Shown here: piece after piece, positions 15,077 through 22,250 of the stretch
Position numbering within the stretch: the stretch's first letter is position 1
Layout: each line of letters begins with the position of its first letter
DNA from: REEB95 sp050729835
Lineage (GTDB): Bacteria > Pseudomonadota > Alphaproteobacteria > ATCC43930 > CGMCC-115725
DNA: 22,250 bases
Direction: 5' to 3'
Assembly: GCA_050729835.1 (NCBI GenBank)
Contig: JBOHLS010000034.1
Coordinates: 1 to 22,250 of the forward strand
Notes under the pieces: generated by a model
Told to the model about the DNA's origin: nothing
The model's database searches: none
What the model saw: only the letters and a program-made list of their open reading frames with translations
Position numbers and translations under genes: made by a program

Positions 15077-15634
15077 ATGGATGCCCTGACCGCCCTGACC
15101 ACCCGCGTCTCGCCAGCCGCGCTCGATGCACCCGGCCCTTCGGCCGCCGAGCTCGAGAAAATCCTCGAAGCCGCCGTCGCCGCGCCCGATCACGGCCGGA
15201 TGAAGCCTTGGCGCTTCATCCTGATCGAAGGCACGGCACGCGACCAATTCGGCACGCTGCTGGTCGAGGCGCTCCGGCGCCGCGAGCCGGCGGCGCCGGC
15301 CGGCAAGCTCGAAGCCGAGCGCAAGAAGGCGCTGCGCGCACCGCTCATTGTCGTCGTCGTGGCGGCGGTGCAAGCCGGCGCGAAAGTGCCCGAGGTCGAA
15401 CAGGTGGTTGCCGTCGGCGCGGCGGCGCAGAACATGCTGGTGGCGGCCTATGCGCTCGGCTTCGGCGGGTTCTGGCGCACCGGCGCCGTCGCCTATGACG
15501 CCGCGATGAAGCGCGCCTTGGGCCTGGCCGAGACCGACGCCATCATCGGTTTTCTCTATTTGGGCACGACCAAGACGCCGGGCCAACCACGCCAAAGCGA
15601 CGTCGCGTCGGTCACCCGCCGCTGGGTGGGCTGA
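15077..15634 (+). CDS. YdjA-like nitroreductase
   Basis: 185 residues from ATG 15077 (MDALTALTTRVSP); upstream in-frame ATGs lack support. The pattern LDAPGPSAAELEKILEAAV, APDHGRMKPWRF and NMLVAAYALGFGGFWRTG matches the small minimal nitroreductases of the YdjA group, FMN-dependent homodimers using NAD(P)H. GRMKPWRF contributes to the FMN phosphate site and GFGGFWRTG to the conserved loop near the flavin. Length is normal. The physiological substrate is unknown for the family. A hairpin with T-run follows at 15701-15720. Confidence 0.9.
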   Translation: MDALTALTTRVSPAALDAPGPSAAELEKILEAAVAAPDHGRMKPWRFILIEGTARDQFGTLLVEALRRREPAAPAGKLEAERKKALRAPLIVVVVAAVQAGAKVPEVEQVVAVGAAAQNMLVAAYALGFGGFWRTGAVAYDAAMKRALGLAETDAIIGFLYLGTTKTPGQPRQSDVASVTRRWVG

Positions 15635-15700
15635 TCCCTGGCTGCACGGGCGGCGGCATTCGGCGGGTGTCGGCAGACTTTACGATCGCCGAAAATATCG

Positions 15701-15720
15701 CCGCCGACCGGCGGATTTTT
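15701..15720 (+). terminator. Rho-independent terminator after the nitroreductase
   Basis: CCGCC at 15701-15705 pairs with GGCGG at 15710-15714 around a GACC loop and is followed immediately by ATTTTT. The stem is short but all G/C. It lies 66 bases after the nitroreductase stop and just before a sigma-54 promoter, insulating one from the other. Confidence 0.5.
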
Positions 15721-15725
15721 GCCGC

Positions 15726-15741
15726 TGGCACGTTACTTGCT
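15726..15741 (+). promoter_or_regulatory. Sigma-54 (RpoN) -24/-12 promoter
   Basis: The sequence CTGGCACGTTACTTGCT matches the sigma-54 consensus TGGCACG-N4-TTGCT without a mismatch. GG lies at 15727-15728 and GC at 15739-15740, giving the required 12-base offset. The predicted transcript start is near 15752. The only ORF directly downstream on this strand is the very short one at 15780-15848. No enhancer-binding-protein site could be identified. Confidence 0.7.
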
Positions 15742-15779
15742 CCTCTCGCGGTGGTGCTTGTTCGCGCCGGAAGAGTGCG

Positions 15780-15848
15780 ATGATGAATTTCATGCTGTTT
15801 GCGCTGGGTCTGCTGACCGCGGCTTGCGATACCCTCGTCCGCGTCTGA
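15780..15848 (+). CDS. Putative tiny hydrophobic peptide downstream of the sigma-54 promoter
   Basis: An ORF of 21-22 codons with tandem ATGs at 15780 and 15783, behind GGAAGAG at 15769-15775. The spacing favours the second ATG. The product, MNFMLFALGLLTAAC followed by DTLVRV, is a single hydrophobic helix with a Cys, like a small membrane peptide. A truncated lipoprotein-like signal is an alternative. It begins about 28 bases after the predicted sigma-54 start site. It ends 17 bases before the convergent MetF-like stop. Coding status rests on promoter, ribosome site and hydrophobic pattern only. Confidence 0.4.
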   Translation: MMNFMLFALGLLTAACDTLVRV

Positions 15849-15864
15849 TCGCAGCGAACCGACC

Positions 15865-16776
15865 TCAGGCCGCAGCACCTTCAGCGTCGCTAGCGGCGCG
15901 CAGCCATTTGCCGGTCCGCACCAGGCCGCCGAAGGCGAAGAGATGCAGCCCCGCCACGTCGAATTCCGCCAGATTCGTCGCGGCCAGCGCGCGGATCACC
16001 TTCTCGGGACCTGATTCGATCAGCAGCCGGGCGATCGACGTCTGCCCGCTGACCAGTGCCAGCAGCGAATTGCCGATACCGCAGCGCACCGCGAATTTTG
16101 CCAGGGTGGCGATGCTGGCCGGGCCGGCGAGGCCGACGCGCACGGGTGCCGCGACGCCCGCTTCGCGCAGGCGCGCAAGCCAATCCAGGATCGGCGCGGC
16201 GTCGAAACAGAATTGCGTTACGATGTAGGGCGCGATGCCATCGTCGTGCAGCAGGAGGAGCTTGGCGGCCAGCGCCGCGTCGAGCGTGGCAGCGGCAATC
16301 TTGGGATGGCCTTCGGGATAGCCGGCGACGCCGACGCTGCGGATCCCGCGTTTGGCCAGCAGCCCCGTCTCGATCAGCTCGATGCTTGAATGGAACGGGC
16401 CAGCCGGCCGATCGACGTCGCCAGCGATGACCAGCACCTGCTCGACGCCGGCGCCGACCGCGCGTGCCAGCAAATCGTCGAGCTGCGTCGGGCCGGTTAG
16501 ATAGCGTGCGGCAACGTGCGGCACTGGACGGAAACCGGCGCGCTTCAGCCGCGCCGCGGTCTCGACGACCGCGTGGTAGGTGTCGTTGGGCGCGAAATTG
16601 ATATAAACCAGCGTGCCGGGTGCGAGAAAACCGCGGCAAAGTTGCTCGGCGCCGTGCTCGCGCGCCGACAGCTCGATCGAAGCCCCGCGCAACAGGTCGG
16701 CGATGCGCTGCCGCTGGCGATTGGGCGATGCAGCGGGTTCCGTCATGGCGCCGATGTGCGGGGTCGCCGGCATCAT
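15865..16776 (-). CDS. Methylenetetrahydrofolate reductase-like protein (MetF family)
   Basis: About 303 residues, the size of bacterial MetF (single TIM barrel, no eukaryotic regulatory domain). SIELSARE near residue 35 places a Glu like the catalytic Glu28 of E. coli MetF. VYINFAPND, VPHVAARYL, VLVIAGDVDRPAGPF (the GD pair matching Asp120) and the C-terminal GLHLFAFGG are family landmarks. The reaction would be methylene-THF to methyl-THF with FAD and NADH. ATG 16776 overlaps the methyltransferase stop as ATGA; ATG 16746 is an alternative. Coupling to a methyltransferase suggests it may serve a dedicated methyl-transfer route rather than general methionine synthesis. Confidence 0.88.
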   Translation of the reverse strand: MMPATPHIGAMTEPAASPNRQRQRIADLLRGASIELSAREHGAEQLCRGFLAPGTLVYINFAPNDTYHAVVETAARLKRAGFRPVPHVAARYLTGPTQLDDLLARAVGAGVEQVLVIAGDVDRPAGPFHSSIELIETGLLAKRGIRSVGVAGYPEGHPKIAAATLDAALAAKLLLLHDDGIAPYIVTQFCFDAAPILDWLARLREAGVAAPVRVGLAGPASIATLAKFAVRCGIGNSLLALVSGQTSIARLLIESGPEKVIRALAATNLAEFDVAGLHLFAFGGLVRTGKWLRAASDAEGAAA

Positions 16777-18203
16777 CCCGAATCCCGCTTGCGCGAGATG
16801 ATGTAGGACTCGTCCCAGAACCAGAGTCCGCCGTGCTTTTGCAGCACCTCGCGGGTGGCATCGAGATAGGCGGTGTTGCCGATGACCTCGGACAGCCGCT
16901 GGTCCTCGATCTGCGCGACGTAGATCACGGCGTTCCAAGCCGCGAACAGTGTCGAGGTGCCGATCGATTCGCTGATCTCGCTCGGCAGGGTGTGCATCTG
17001 ATAGCGGAAGATCGAGCGCGTATCGGCATAGGCGTTGAAGTTGAGGTCGCGCCCGACGTTGCCGAGCTCGGTCTTGACCGCGCGCAGCAGCTGATGGCGG
17101 TCGTGCAGGAACGGATTCTCGCCCGGCCAGATTTTCTCGATGATCTCGAGGCCCGGATCGTTGCCGTGCGAATGGATGCCGATGAGACGCCCGCCGGGCG
17201 CCAGGGCGCGCGCCAGCGGCGCGATCACCTTCTGCGTCTTGAACTCGAGCGGCGCGCGCGCTCGATACGGCTGCGAAGCGATGACCAGGTCGTAGTCGGC
17301 GCGCGCCGCACCGCGCCGCGGGCGCAACGGATCGAGCAGGAATTTGTAATCGTCGCGATAGATCACCAGCACGACCGGCTTCTCGTAGATCGGGTTGCCC
17401 GAGACCTTGCTGACCTTGGCGCGCCAATTCTGGTTGAGGAAGGATTGGAGCTGGGTGATCTGCTGCTCGAACTCGTGCGAGGTGCCGCCCATCAGGCTGA
17501 CTTCGTGCCAGACCAGGCTGGTCGCGGCGGTGACCGAGTTGGGCGTCAACCACGGCGCCTCGGAATAGTACATGTTGGTGAGGACCATGACCGTCGCCGG
17601 ATGCTCGTAGAACCGGTCCGGCATCTTTTCGAGCGTGAGGCGCACGTCCTCGAGGCTGATCTCCTTGCCGACGATGTAGAGCGGCGTCGTCGGGAAGCGG
17701 TTGTGCAGCGAGCGCATGACGCGCGACAGCACGGTGCCGTCACCCATGCCAGCGTCGAAGACGCGGATGCCCGGCGGTCGCGGATGGATGTTGCCGAGCT
17801 CCATGCCGACGCGCTCGGCGACCGTCCATTTCTCACCGCAGGTGTTGACGAAGAGCAGGTATTTCTGCCGGTTGTCGTAGAAGCGGAAATTCTTGTCGGC
17901 CTTGCTCTTGTTGCCGAGTTCGGCGGCGACCGGCGGCATCGGTTTCGCCAACAGCGGCGAGACCGTCGCCGATGCCGGTGCAGCCGCCGCCGCGGCGCGC
18001 GCGCGCGTCGCATCCGGCTTGTGGCGCACCATAAAATCGCGCACACGGTCGACCGTTTCGACCGTGACGCGGCCGCCGAAGCGCAGTCGGCTGACCAGCT
18101 TGCCGTCGTTGACGGCGAGCCGGCCAAAGGTCGATTCCGCCATGCCGACGCGGCGACAATATCCTGAAATCTCGTGCAGCAGCGACTGGCTGTCCATGCG
18201 CAT
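16773..18203 (-). CDS. SAM-dependent methyltransferase with N-terminal HTH-like domain
   Basis: About 476 residues. Residues 1-65 (SLLHEISGYCRRVGMAEST, FGRLAVNDGKLVSRL, GGRVTVETVDRVRDF) form a small helix-rich DNA-binding-like domain also seen as free-standing proteins in alphaproteobacteria. An Ala/Pro linker (ARAAAAAAPASAT) follows at about residue 70. The class-I methyltransferase core carries motif I IRVFDAGMGDGTVLSRV, and later DYDLVIASQPYRA and LAPGGRLIGIHSHGND. The substrate is unknown. ATG 18203 follows GGGGATGG; the in-frame ATG 18260 has no ribosome site. The stop overlaps the MetF-like start, so the two are translated together. Confidence 0.82.
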   Translation of the reverse strand: MRMDSQSLLHEISGYCRRVGMAESTFGRLAVNDGKLVSRLRFGGRVTVETVDRVRDFMVRHKPDATRARAAAAAAPASATVSPLLAKPMPPVAAELGNKSKADKNFRFYDNRQKYLLFVNTCGEKWTVAERVGMELGNIHPRPPGIRVFDAGMGDGTVLSRVMRSLHNRFPTTPLYIVGKEISLEDVRLTLEKMPDRFYEHPATVMVLTNMYYSEAPWLTPNSVTAATSLVWHEVSLMGGTSHEFEQQITQLQSFLNQNWRAKVSKVSGNPIYEKPVVLVIYRDDYKFLLDPLRPRRGAARADYDLVIASQPYRARAPLEFKTQKVIAPLARALAPGGRLIGIHSHGNDPGLEIIEKIWPGENPFLHDRHQLLRAVKTELGNVGRDLNFNAYADTRSIFRYQMHTLPSEISESIGTSTLFAAWNAVIYVAQIEDQRLSEVIGNTAYLDATREVLQKHGGLWFWDESYIISRKRDSG

Positions 18204-18283
18204 CCATCCCCGGCGCGCCGGTCGCGCGCTTGTTGCTTGGAGTTGATTCGGAACGCTCATCGGAGGCTGGTCAACCACAATCC

Positions 18284-18360
18284 TGCCCAATCTAATAGTG
18301 GGCAATATGATGGACTATCGCCCACTAAAATTGGCAAATAGCCCAGCTAAGTCTAGCCCA
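18284..18360. repeat. Cluster of GCCCA/TGGGC motifs upstream of the methyltransferase-MetF operon
   Basis: Five copies of GCCCA or its complement occur within 77 bases, centred near 18287, 18301, 18322, 18343 and 18358, at spacings of about 14, 21, 21 and 15 bases. TAGTGGGC (18296-18303) and GCCCACTA (18320-18327) form a perfect 8-bp inverted repeat with a 16-base spacer. TGCCCA (18284-18289) and TGGGCA (18299-18304) form a second, overlapping one. TAGCCCA is repeated directly at 18339-18345 and 18354-18360. The region is AT-rich and lies at the operon's 5' side, so an operator array or alternative RNA hairpins are both possible. Confidence 0.5.
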
Positions 18361-18436
18361 TTTTTGCAGCGCACAACCCGTGTGGAAAACCCATCAACCC
18401 GCGAATTTGGTTATGGCTGGGCAGGAGTGGGCAGGC

Positions 18437-19555
18437 TTAAACGCCGCCCCAAACCTCGGTCGCGACCTCGACGACGAGCGCCAGCTTGCGCCGCTCCAGG
18501 TCGATCGTCAGCTTGTTGCCGTGGTGCGAGCTGGCGAAGCCGCATTGCGGGCTGAGGCACAGGTTTTCGAGCGGCACGTATTTCGCCGCGGCGTCGATGC
18601 GGCGCTTGAGCGTGTCCTTCGCTTCGATCTCCGGCCGCTTGGTGCTGACCAGGCCGAGCACGACGTATTTGCCCTTGGGCACGAAGCGCAGCGGTTCGAA
18701 GCTGCCGGCGCGCTGGTCGTCGTACTCCAGGAAGAAACCGTCGACGGCTGCGGTGAACAGTCCTTCCGCCACCGCGTCATAGCCGCCCTCGGCCATCCAC
18801 ATGCTCTGGAAGTTGCCGCGGCAGGTATGCATGGTGACGCGCAGACCCGGCGGCCGCTCGGCGATGAGCGCGCTGATGATCTGCGCATAGCGCGTTGGCA
18901 GGGCATCGGGGTCCTCGCCGTCGCGCCGGACCTGGGCGCGGATATGTTGGTCGCACAACGTGGCGAAGGAGACGTCGTCAATCTGCAAGTAAGTCAGGCC
19001 GGCGGCGACGAGGTCCCTGATCTCGGCGCGATAGGCCGCGGTGATGTCGGCCCAGAATTCTTCGATGTCGGGATAGGCCGTTGCGCTCACCATCTTGCGT
19101 CCGCCGCGCATATGCATGTAAGTCGGCGCCGGAATGCATACCTTTGGCGTTCGGCTGGTGGCGCTTTTGAGGAACTTGAAGTCGTCGAGCATGACCGGCC
19201 GGCTGCGACGCACCTTGTCGCGCACCACCAGCATCGAGCGCGTCTCGGCGGTCTCGCCGTGCTCGCCGCGGAAGCCGAGCGCGTATTGGGCCTGCGTCGC
19301 GGCGATGCCGGTGAAACCGGTGAGGAAATCGACATGCCAAAAGGCGCGGCGGAACTCGCCGTCGGTGATGCCGCGCAATCCCGCCGCTTCCTGCAGCGCG
19401 ACGACCTCCTTGATGGCGCGATCCTCGACCTCCCGCAGCTGTGCTGGCGTGATCGCACCCTTGGCGGCCCGCGCGCGGGCTTCGTGCAACTCCGGCGGGC
19501 GCAGCAGCGAGCCGACCTGATCGGCGCGGAACGGCGGTTGCGTGGTCTTGGCCAT
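18437..19555 (-). CDS. MetE-like cobalamin-independent methyltransferase (single catalytic domain)
   Basis: 372 residues from ATG 19555, with GGGAGGA just upstream. It begins with FRADQVGSLLRPPEL, the hallmark of YxjG/YxjH-type core-MetE proteins, followed by ITDGEFRRAFWHVDFL. The zinc ligands of the family are visible: His and Cys in MHTCRGN, Glu in FFLEYDD, Cys in LSPQCGFAS. It is half the length of full MetE because it lacks the N-terminal barrel. It transfers methyl groups to a thiol such as homocysteine from a folate or other donor. It lies upstream of the methyltransferase-MetF pair in the same orientation and is divergent from a TetR gene. Confidence 0.9.
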   Translation of the reverse strand: MAKTTQPPFRADQVGSLLRPPELHEARARAAKGAITPAQLREVEDRAIKEVVALQEAAGLRGITDGEFRRAFWHVDFLTGFTGIAATQAQYALGFRGEHGETAETRSMLVVRDKVRRSRPVMLDDFKFLKSATSRTPKVCIPAPTYMHMRGGRKMVSATAYPDIEEFWADITAAYRAEIRDLVAAGLTYLQIDDVSFATLCDQHIRAQVRRDGEDPDALPTRYAQIISALIAERPPGLRVTMHTCRGNFQSMWMAEGGYDAVAEGLFTAAVDGFFLEYDDQRAGSFEPLRFVPKGKYVVLGLVSTKRPEIEAKDTLKRRIDAAAKYVPLENLCLSPQCGFASSHHGNKLTIDLERRKLALVVEVATEVWGGV

Positions 19556-19580
19556 GGCGTCCTCCCTCGACGGCAATTTT

Positions 19581-19610
19581 TCTATCACCCGATAGACCTT
19601 TCGCCTATCG
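19581..19610. promoter_or_regulatory. Palindromic operator between MetE-like gene and tetR
   Basis: TCTATCACCCGATAGA at 19581-19596 is a perfect inverted repeat (six-base arms, four-base spacer) in the 85-base divergent intergenic region. A further half-site CCTATCG occurs at 19604-19610. Its position and symmetry suit autoregulation by the adjacent TetR protein with control of the MetE-like gene. Confidence 0.55.
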
Positions 19611-19640
19611 TCCGCCGATTGTCGAACGGGGAGACCAACC

Positions 19641-20258
19641 ATGCCGTCCGCCCGCGGCGCGCGGGCCGCCCGGCCGCGCCGCCGCGCCGAGGAAATCATC
19701 GATGCCGTCGCCGCGGTCTTCGCCGCGCGCGGCTATCACGGTGCCTCGACGCAGGATGTCGCCGACCGCCTCGGCATGCGGCAGGCCAGCCTCTATTACT
19801 ACTTTCCGTCGAAGGAAGCCGCGCTGGAGCAGGTCTGCCTGCGCAGCGTCGGCGATTTCGTCGAACGGGCGCAGGCGATTGCCGGCGGTCCGGGCCGCGC
19901 CGCCGACAAGCTGGCCATGATCATCCGCGGCCATCTCGCGCCGGTCGAGGAGCGCGGCGATTACGTGCGGTGTTTCCTGCGCGAGCGTCGCTTCCTGCCG
20001 CGCGCCAGCGCCCGGCGCATCGGCAGGGTCGCGCGGCGCTATGAAGCCATTCTGCAAGGCGTGATCGAAGCCGGCATCGCTGCGGGCGAGCTGCGGCGTG
20101 ATCTCGATCCGCGGCTGGCGACGCTGGCGCTGCTCGGGATGTGCAACGCGGCGATGGAATGGTACGGGCGTGAACCGAACGCATCGCTCGGCCGCATCGC
20201 CGATGCGTTCGCGGCTCTCGCCATCGGCGGCATGAAGGCATCGCGCGGCCGGTCCTAG
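19641..20258 (+). CDS. TetR-family transcriptional regulator
   Basis: 205 residues from ATG 19641, with GGGGAG eight bases upstream. The N-terminal HTH is clear: AEEIIDAVAAVFAARGYHGA, STQDVADRLGMRQASLYYYF, PSKEAALEQV. The C-terminal ligand domain (from about residue 70) is helical and Arg-rich and includes YVRCFLRERRFLP and LALLGMCNAAMEWY, typical of TetR proteins linked to acyl-CoA or aromatic metabolism. The ligand is unknown. It is divergent from the MetE-like gene, which it probably represses through the palindrome in between. The stop lies six bases from the end of the convergent AceE-like gene. Confidence 0.92.
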   Translation: MPSARGARAARPRRRAEEIIDAVAAVFAARGYHGASTQDVADRLGMRQASLYYYFPSKEAALEQVCLRSVGDFVERAQAIAGGPGRAADKLAMIIRGHLAPVEERGDYVRCFLRERRFLPRASARRIGRVARRYEAILQGVIEAGIAAGELRRDLDPRLATLALLGMCNAAMEWYGREPNASLGRIADAFAALAIGGMKASRGRS

Positions 20259-20264
20259 CTGTGT

Positions 20265-22124
20265 CTAACACGCGCCATCGAGCGCAGCGGCGACGATCGC
20301 CGCCACGTCAATGCCGTAGGCGCGATAGAGATCGGGAATGTCGCCCGACTGGCCGAACCGCGTTACGCCGAGCGGCTTGATCCGTTGGCCGCGCACGGCG
20401 CCGAGCCACGCCAGCGTCAGCGGATGGCCGTCGAGCACGCTGACCAGTGTCGCGTCGCGGCCCAAAACCGCCAGCAACCGGGCGGCATGCGAATGGCGGC
20501 CGCGCGTCTGCCAGTCGGCATAGAGCCGGTCGGGCGAGGTCACGGCCAGCAGGCCGACGCGCGGGTTGCGCTCGCCGAGTTGCGCAACCGCCGCGATCGC
20601 CTCGGGCAGCGTCGCGCCCATGGCGACGACGGCAAGCTCGCCGCCGGTTTGCGGCGATCTCAGCCAATAGCCGCCGGCCACGATGGCAGTCCGGAGTACG
20701 TCGGTCAGCGTGCGTTGCGGTTGCGCGATCGCGCGGGTCGACAGGCGCAGATAAACCGAACCCCCATCGGCCGCTTGCATGTGGTCGAAGCCCCAGGCCA
20801 TTGCCGCCTGCATCTCGTCGACGAACGCCGGCTCGAAATAGGTCAGGCCCGGCTGTCCCATGCCGATCAACGGCTCGACCACCGACTGGTGCGCACCGCC
20901 TTCGGGCGCGAGCGTGATGCCGCTCGGCGTCGCCGCCAGCATGAAGCGTGCGTCCTGATAGCAGGCATAGTTGAGCGCATCGAGCCCACGCGCCACGAAC
21001 GGGTCGTAAAGCGTGCCGACCGGCAGCAGCCGCGCGCCGAACAGCGGTTCGGCCAGCCCGAGCGACGCCAGCAGCAGGAACAGATTGTTCTCAGCGATAC
21101 CGAGCTCGATGTGCCGACCGGTCGGCGTGCGCAGCCATTTCTGCGCCGATGGCAGATGCTGTTCGCGGAAGACGTCGGGCCGCGCCCGACGCGCGAACAC
21201 GCCGGCATGATTGACCCAGCCGCCGAGATTGGTCGACACCGTCACGTCAGGCGAACAGGTCACGATCCGGCGCGCGAACGCGCCGCCGTCGCGGCCGAGT
21301 TCGGTCATGATGCGGCCGAAGCCTTCCTGCGTCGACGCGGTTTCGCCGCTGCGCAGAACGATCGCCGGCATCGGCAGCGGCGCAACCCGCACGGCGGCCG
21401 GTGGGCACGCCAGCGGCACCGCCGCGAGAAAGTCGCGCAGCGTCTCGGGCGAAACGTCGAGCCCGGCATGGGCATCCCATTCGGCGCCCGGCGCGATCGC
21501 GTGTGCCGCGCGCAGCGCCTCCATCTGCGGCGGATTCATCAGCCCGGCGTGATTGTCCTTGTGCCCGGCGAGCGGCAGGTTCCAGCCCTTGACGGTATAG
21601 GCGACGAAGCAATGCGGCGTCTCGTCGTCCGCCGCGGCGTCGAAGGCGTGGATCAGCGCCGCCATGTCGTGGCCGGCAAGATTGGTCATCAGATCGTGCA
21701 GCGCACCGTCGTCATGCACGGCGAGGAGTGCGGCGATTCCCGGTTCGGTGCCGAGATCGGCCTTGAGGCGCACGCGCCAAGCCGCGCCGCCCTGGAAGGT
21801 GAGCGCCGAATAGAGTTCGTTCGGGCATTCGTCGATCCAGCGCCGCAGCGCCGCGCCGCCCGCCCGCGCGAATGCCGCCTCGAGCCGTTTGCCGTATTTG
21901 AGCGTCACCACCTTCCAGCCAACGGTGGCGAAGAACTGCTGGATCTTCCGGAACAAATGGTCGTTGACCACGCCGTCGAGGCTCTGGCGGTTGTAGTCGA
22001 TCACCCACCACAAATTGCGCACGTCCTGCTTCCAGCCTTCGAGCAGCGCCTCGAAGACGTTGCCTTCGTCGAGTTCGGCGTCGCCCACCACCGCCACCAT
22101 GCGGCCGGCCGACTGGCCCTTAGC
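20265..22124 (-). pseudogene. AceE/transketolase-like TPP enzyme, 5' end removed by an IS
   Basis: About 620 residues remain. The thiamine diphosphate motif VAVVGDAELDEGNVFEALL...NLWWVIDYNRQSLD opens the surviving part, followed by TVKGWNLPLAGHKDNHAGLM, a segment typical of homodimeric pyruvate dehydrogenase E1. The Pyr-type domain carries HIELGIAENNLFLLLASLGL and EGGAHQS, and a transketolase C-terminal domain follows. The family normally has a few hundred residues before the TPP motif. Here the frame runs upstream into the IS end, with no native start, at about 22120. An internal ATG at 22100 would leave a protein lacking part of the TPP domain. No E2/E3 genes are adjacent. Probably non-functional. 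Confidence 0.8.
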
Positions 22125-22250
22125 ACTACAGTTGCTTTTTCTGTTTGAGCTTTGCACGTCTGAGGTGAGCGAGGCGTGCTTCGGCCTGATGGGCGCGCCG
22201 CCAGAGCGACCACGCGATGACATGGGCGGGCTGGATGCGTTGTTGTGCAA
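22117..22250 (-). mobile_element. Insertion sequence end with transposase C-terminus (IS701-like, partial)
   Basis: On the minus strand, 22248-22126 encodes the last 40 residues of a protein, containing HVIAWSLWRRAHQAEA and a Lys/Arg-rich tail ending at TAG 22128-22126. The W-x-x-WRR-x-HQ-x-x-A pattern followed by a basic H-L-R-R tail resembles the C-terminus of IS701/IS4-like DDE transposases. The stop lies in CTGTAGTGCTAAG, which probably belongs to the terminal repeat and ends the element near 22117-22122. The element enters the AceE-like gene; its other end is outside the window. Confidence 0.6.

Noticed and set aside
14883..15131. Longer start of the solute-binding protein
   Set aside because: It would bury the Tat signal and ignore the GGGGAGG site before ATG 14882.
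16773..17553. Extension of the MetF-like reading frame far upstream to 17553
   Set aside because: That extension runs out of frame through the methyltransferase gene; the ATGA overlap at 16776 gives the natural start.
16620..18167. 515-codon plus-strand open frame opposite the methyltransferase and MetF-like genes
   Set aside because: Antisense shadow of two coupled genes; Asp/Arg/Val-rich composition and no ribosome site.
15865..19555. The MetF/MetE-like genes as plain housekeeping methionine biosynthesis
   Set aside because: Not excluded, but the fused methyltransferase, the TetR control and the short MetE form make a dedicated module at least as likely, so no gene symbols were given.
18380..20044. 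554-codon plus-strand frame opposite the MetE-like gene running into tetR
   Set aside because: The opposite strand holds a MetE-like gene with zinc ligands, and the 3' part overlaps tetR in a wrong frame.
20385..22148. 587-codon plus-strand frame opposite the AceE-like gene
   Set aside because: Antisense shadow; no family motifs, while the minus strand has clear TPP-enzyme motifs.
1..22250. CRISPR array, tRNA or rRNA genes
   Set aside because: No regularly spaced direct repeats with unique spacers and no cloverleaf or rRNA-like stretches were noticed.

Overview
The window looks like a chromosomal segment of a GC-rich alphaproteobacterium, possibly Hyphomicrobiales/Rhodospirillales-like. The gene content supports this: a glucose-dehydrogenase-type SDR, NDH-2, a Tat-exported branched-chain-amino-acid-type binding protein, MetF- and MetE-like proteins, and a sigma-54 -24/-12 promoter. 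No tRNA, rRNA or CRISPR array was seen. The placement is an inference from protein style only.

Left edge (1-1355) is a scar zone of broken genes. It holds the first codons of an IS110-family transposase (minus strand) with a strongly structured leader that could be its guide (bridge) RNA, a small hypothetical gene, an IS3-type orfA remnant, an AT-richer fragment resembling the reader domain of modification-dependent restriction enzymes, and the first ~30 codons of a sugar-porter MFS gene carrying an in-frame stop.

1345-7973 (minus strand) is a tightly coupled five-gene catabolic operon. In transcription order it encodes a glucose-1-dehydrogenase-like SDR, a GMC flavoprotein, a GH39 glycosidase, a GH144-type (beta-1,2-glucanase-like) glycosidase and a mercuric-reductase-like flavoprotein whose two redox cysteines are both serine. 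The severed MFS transporter was the sixth gene. None of the five has an obvious export signal, so an intracellular route for hydrolysing and oxidising imported glucosides is the simplest reading. NDH-2 (8217-9512) is divergent from this operon.

A second scar at 9551-9740 contains head fragments of a DoxX-like gene and an NTF2-like gene running into each other. To its right the sequence becomes visibly more GC-rich, so 1-9.8 kb may be an acquired or rearranged block.

9.9-13.6 kb (plus strand) carries an alpha/beta hydrolase, a glutathione S-transferase, a PqqC/TenA-like haem-oxygenase-fold protein and a DUF2249-like/beta-propeller fusion. 13.6-15.6 kb has an orphan solute-binding protein (minus) divergent from a YdjA-like nitroreductase, which is followed by a terminator. 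A near-perfect sigma-54 promoter then precedes a ~21-residue hydrophobic ORF.

15.9-20.3 kb is a one-carbon/methyl-transfer neighbourhood. A HTH-methyltransferase fusion is translationally coupled to a MetF-like reductase, behind an array of GCCCA/TGGGC motifs. A MetE-like methyltransferase is divergent from a TetR regulator, with a palindromic operator between them. The window ends in an AceE/transketolase-like gene (minus) that has lost its N-terminus to an insertion sequence, whose transposase C-terminus occupies the last ~125 bases.
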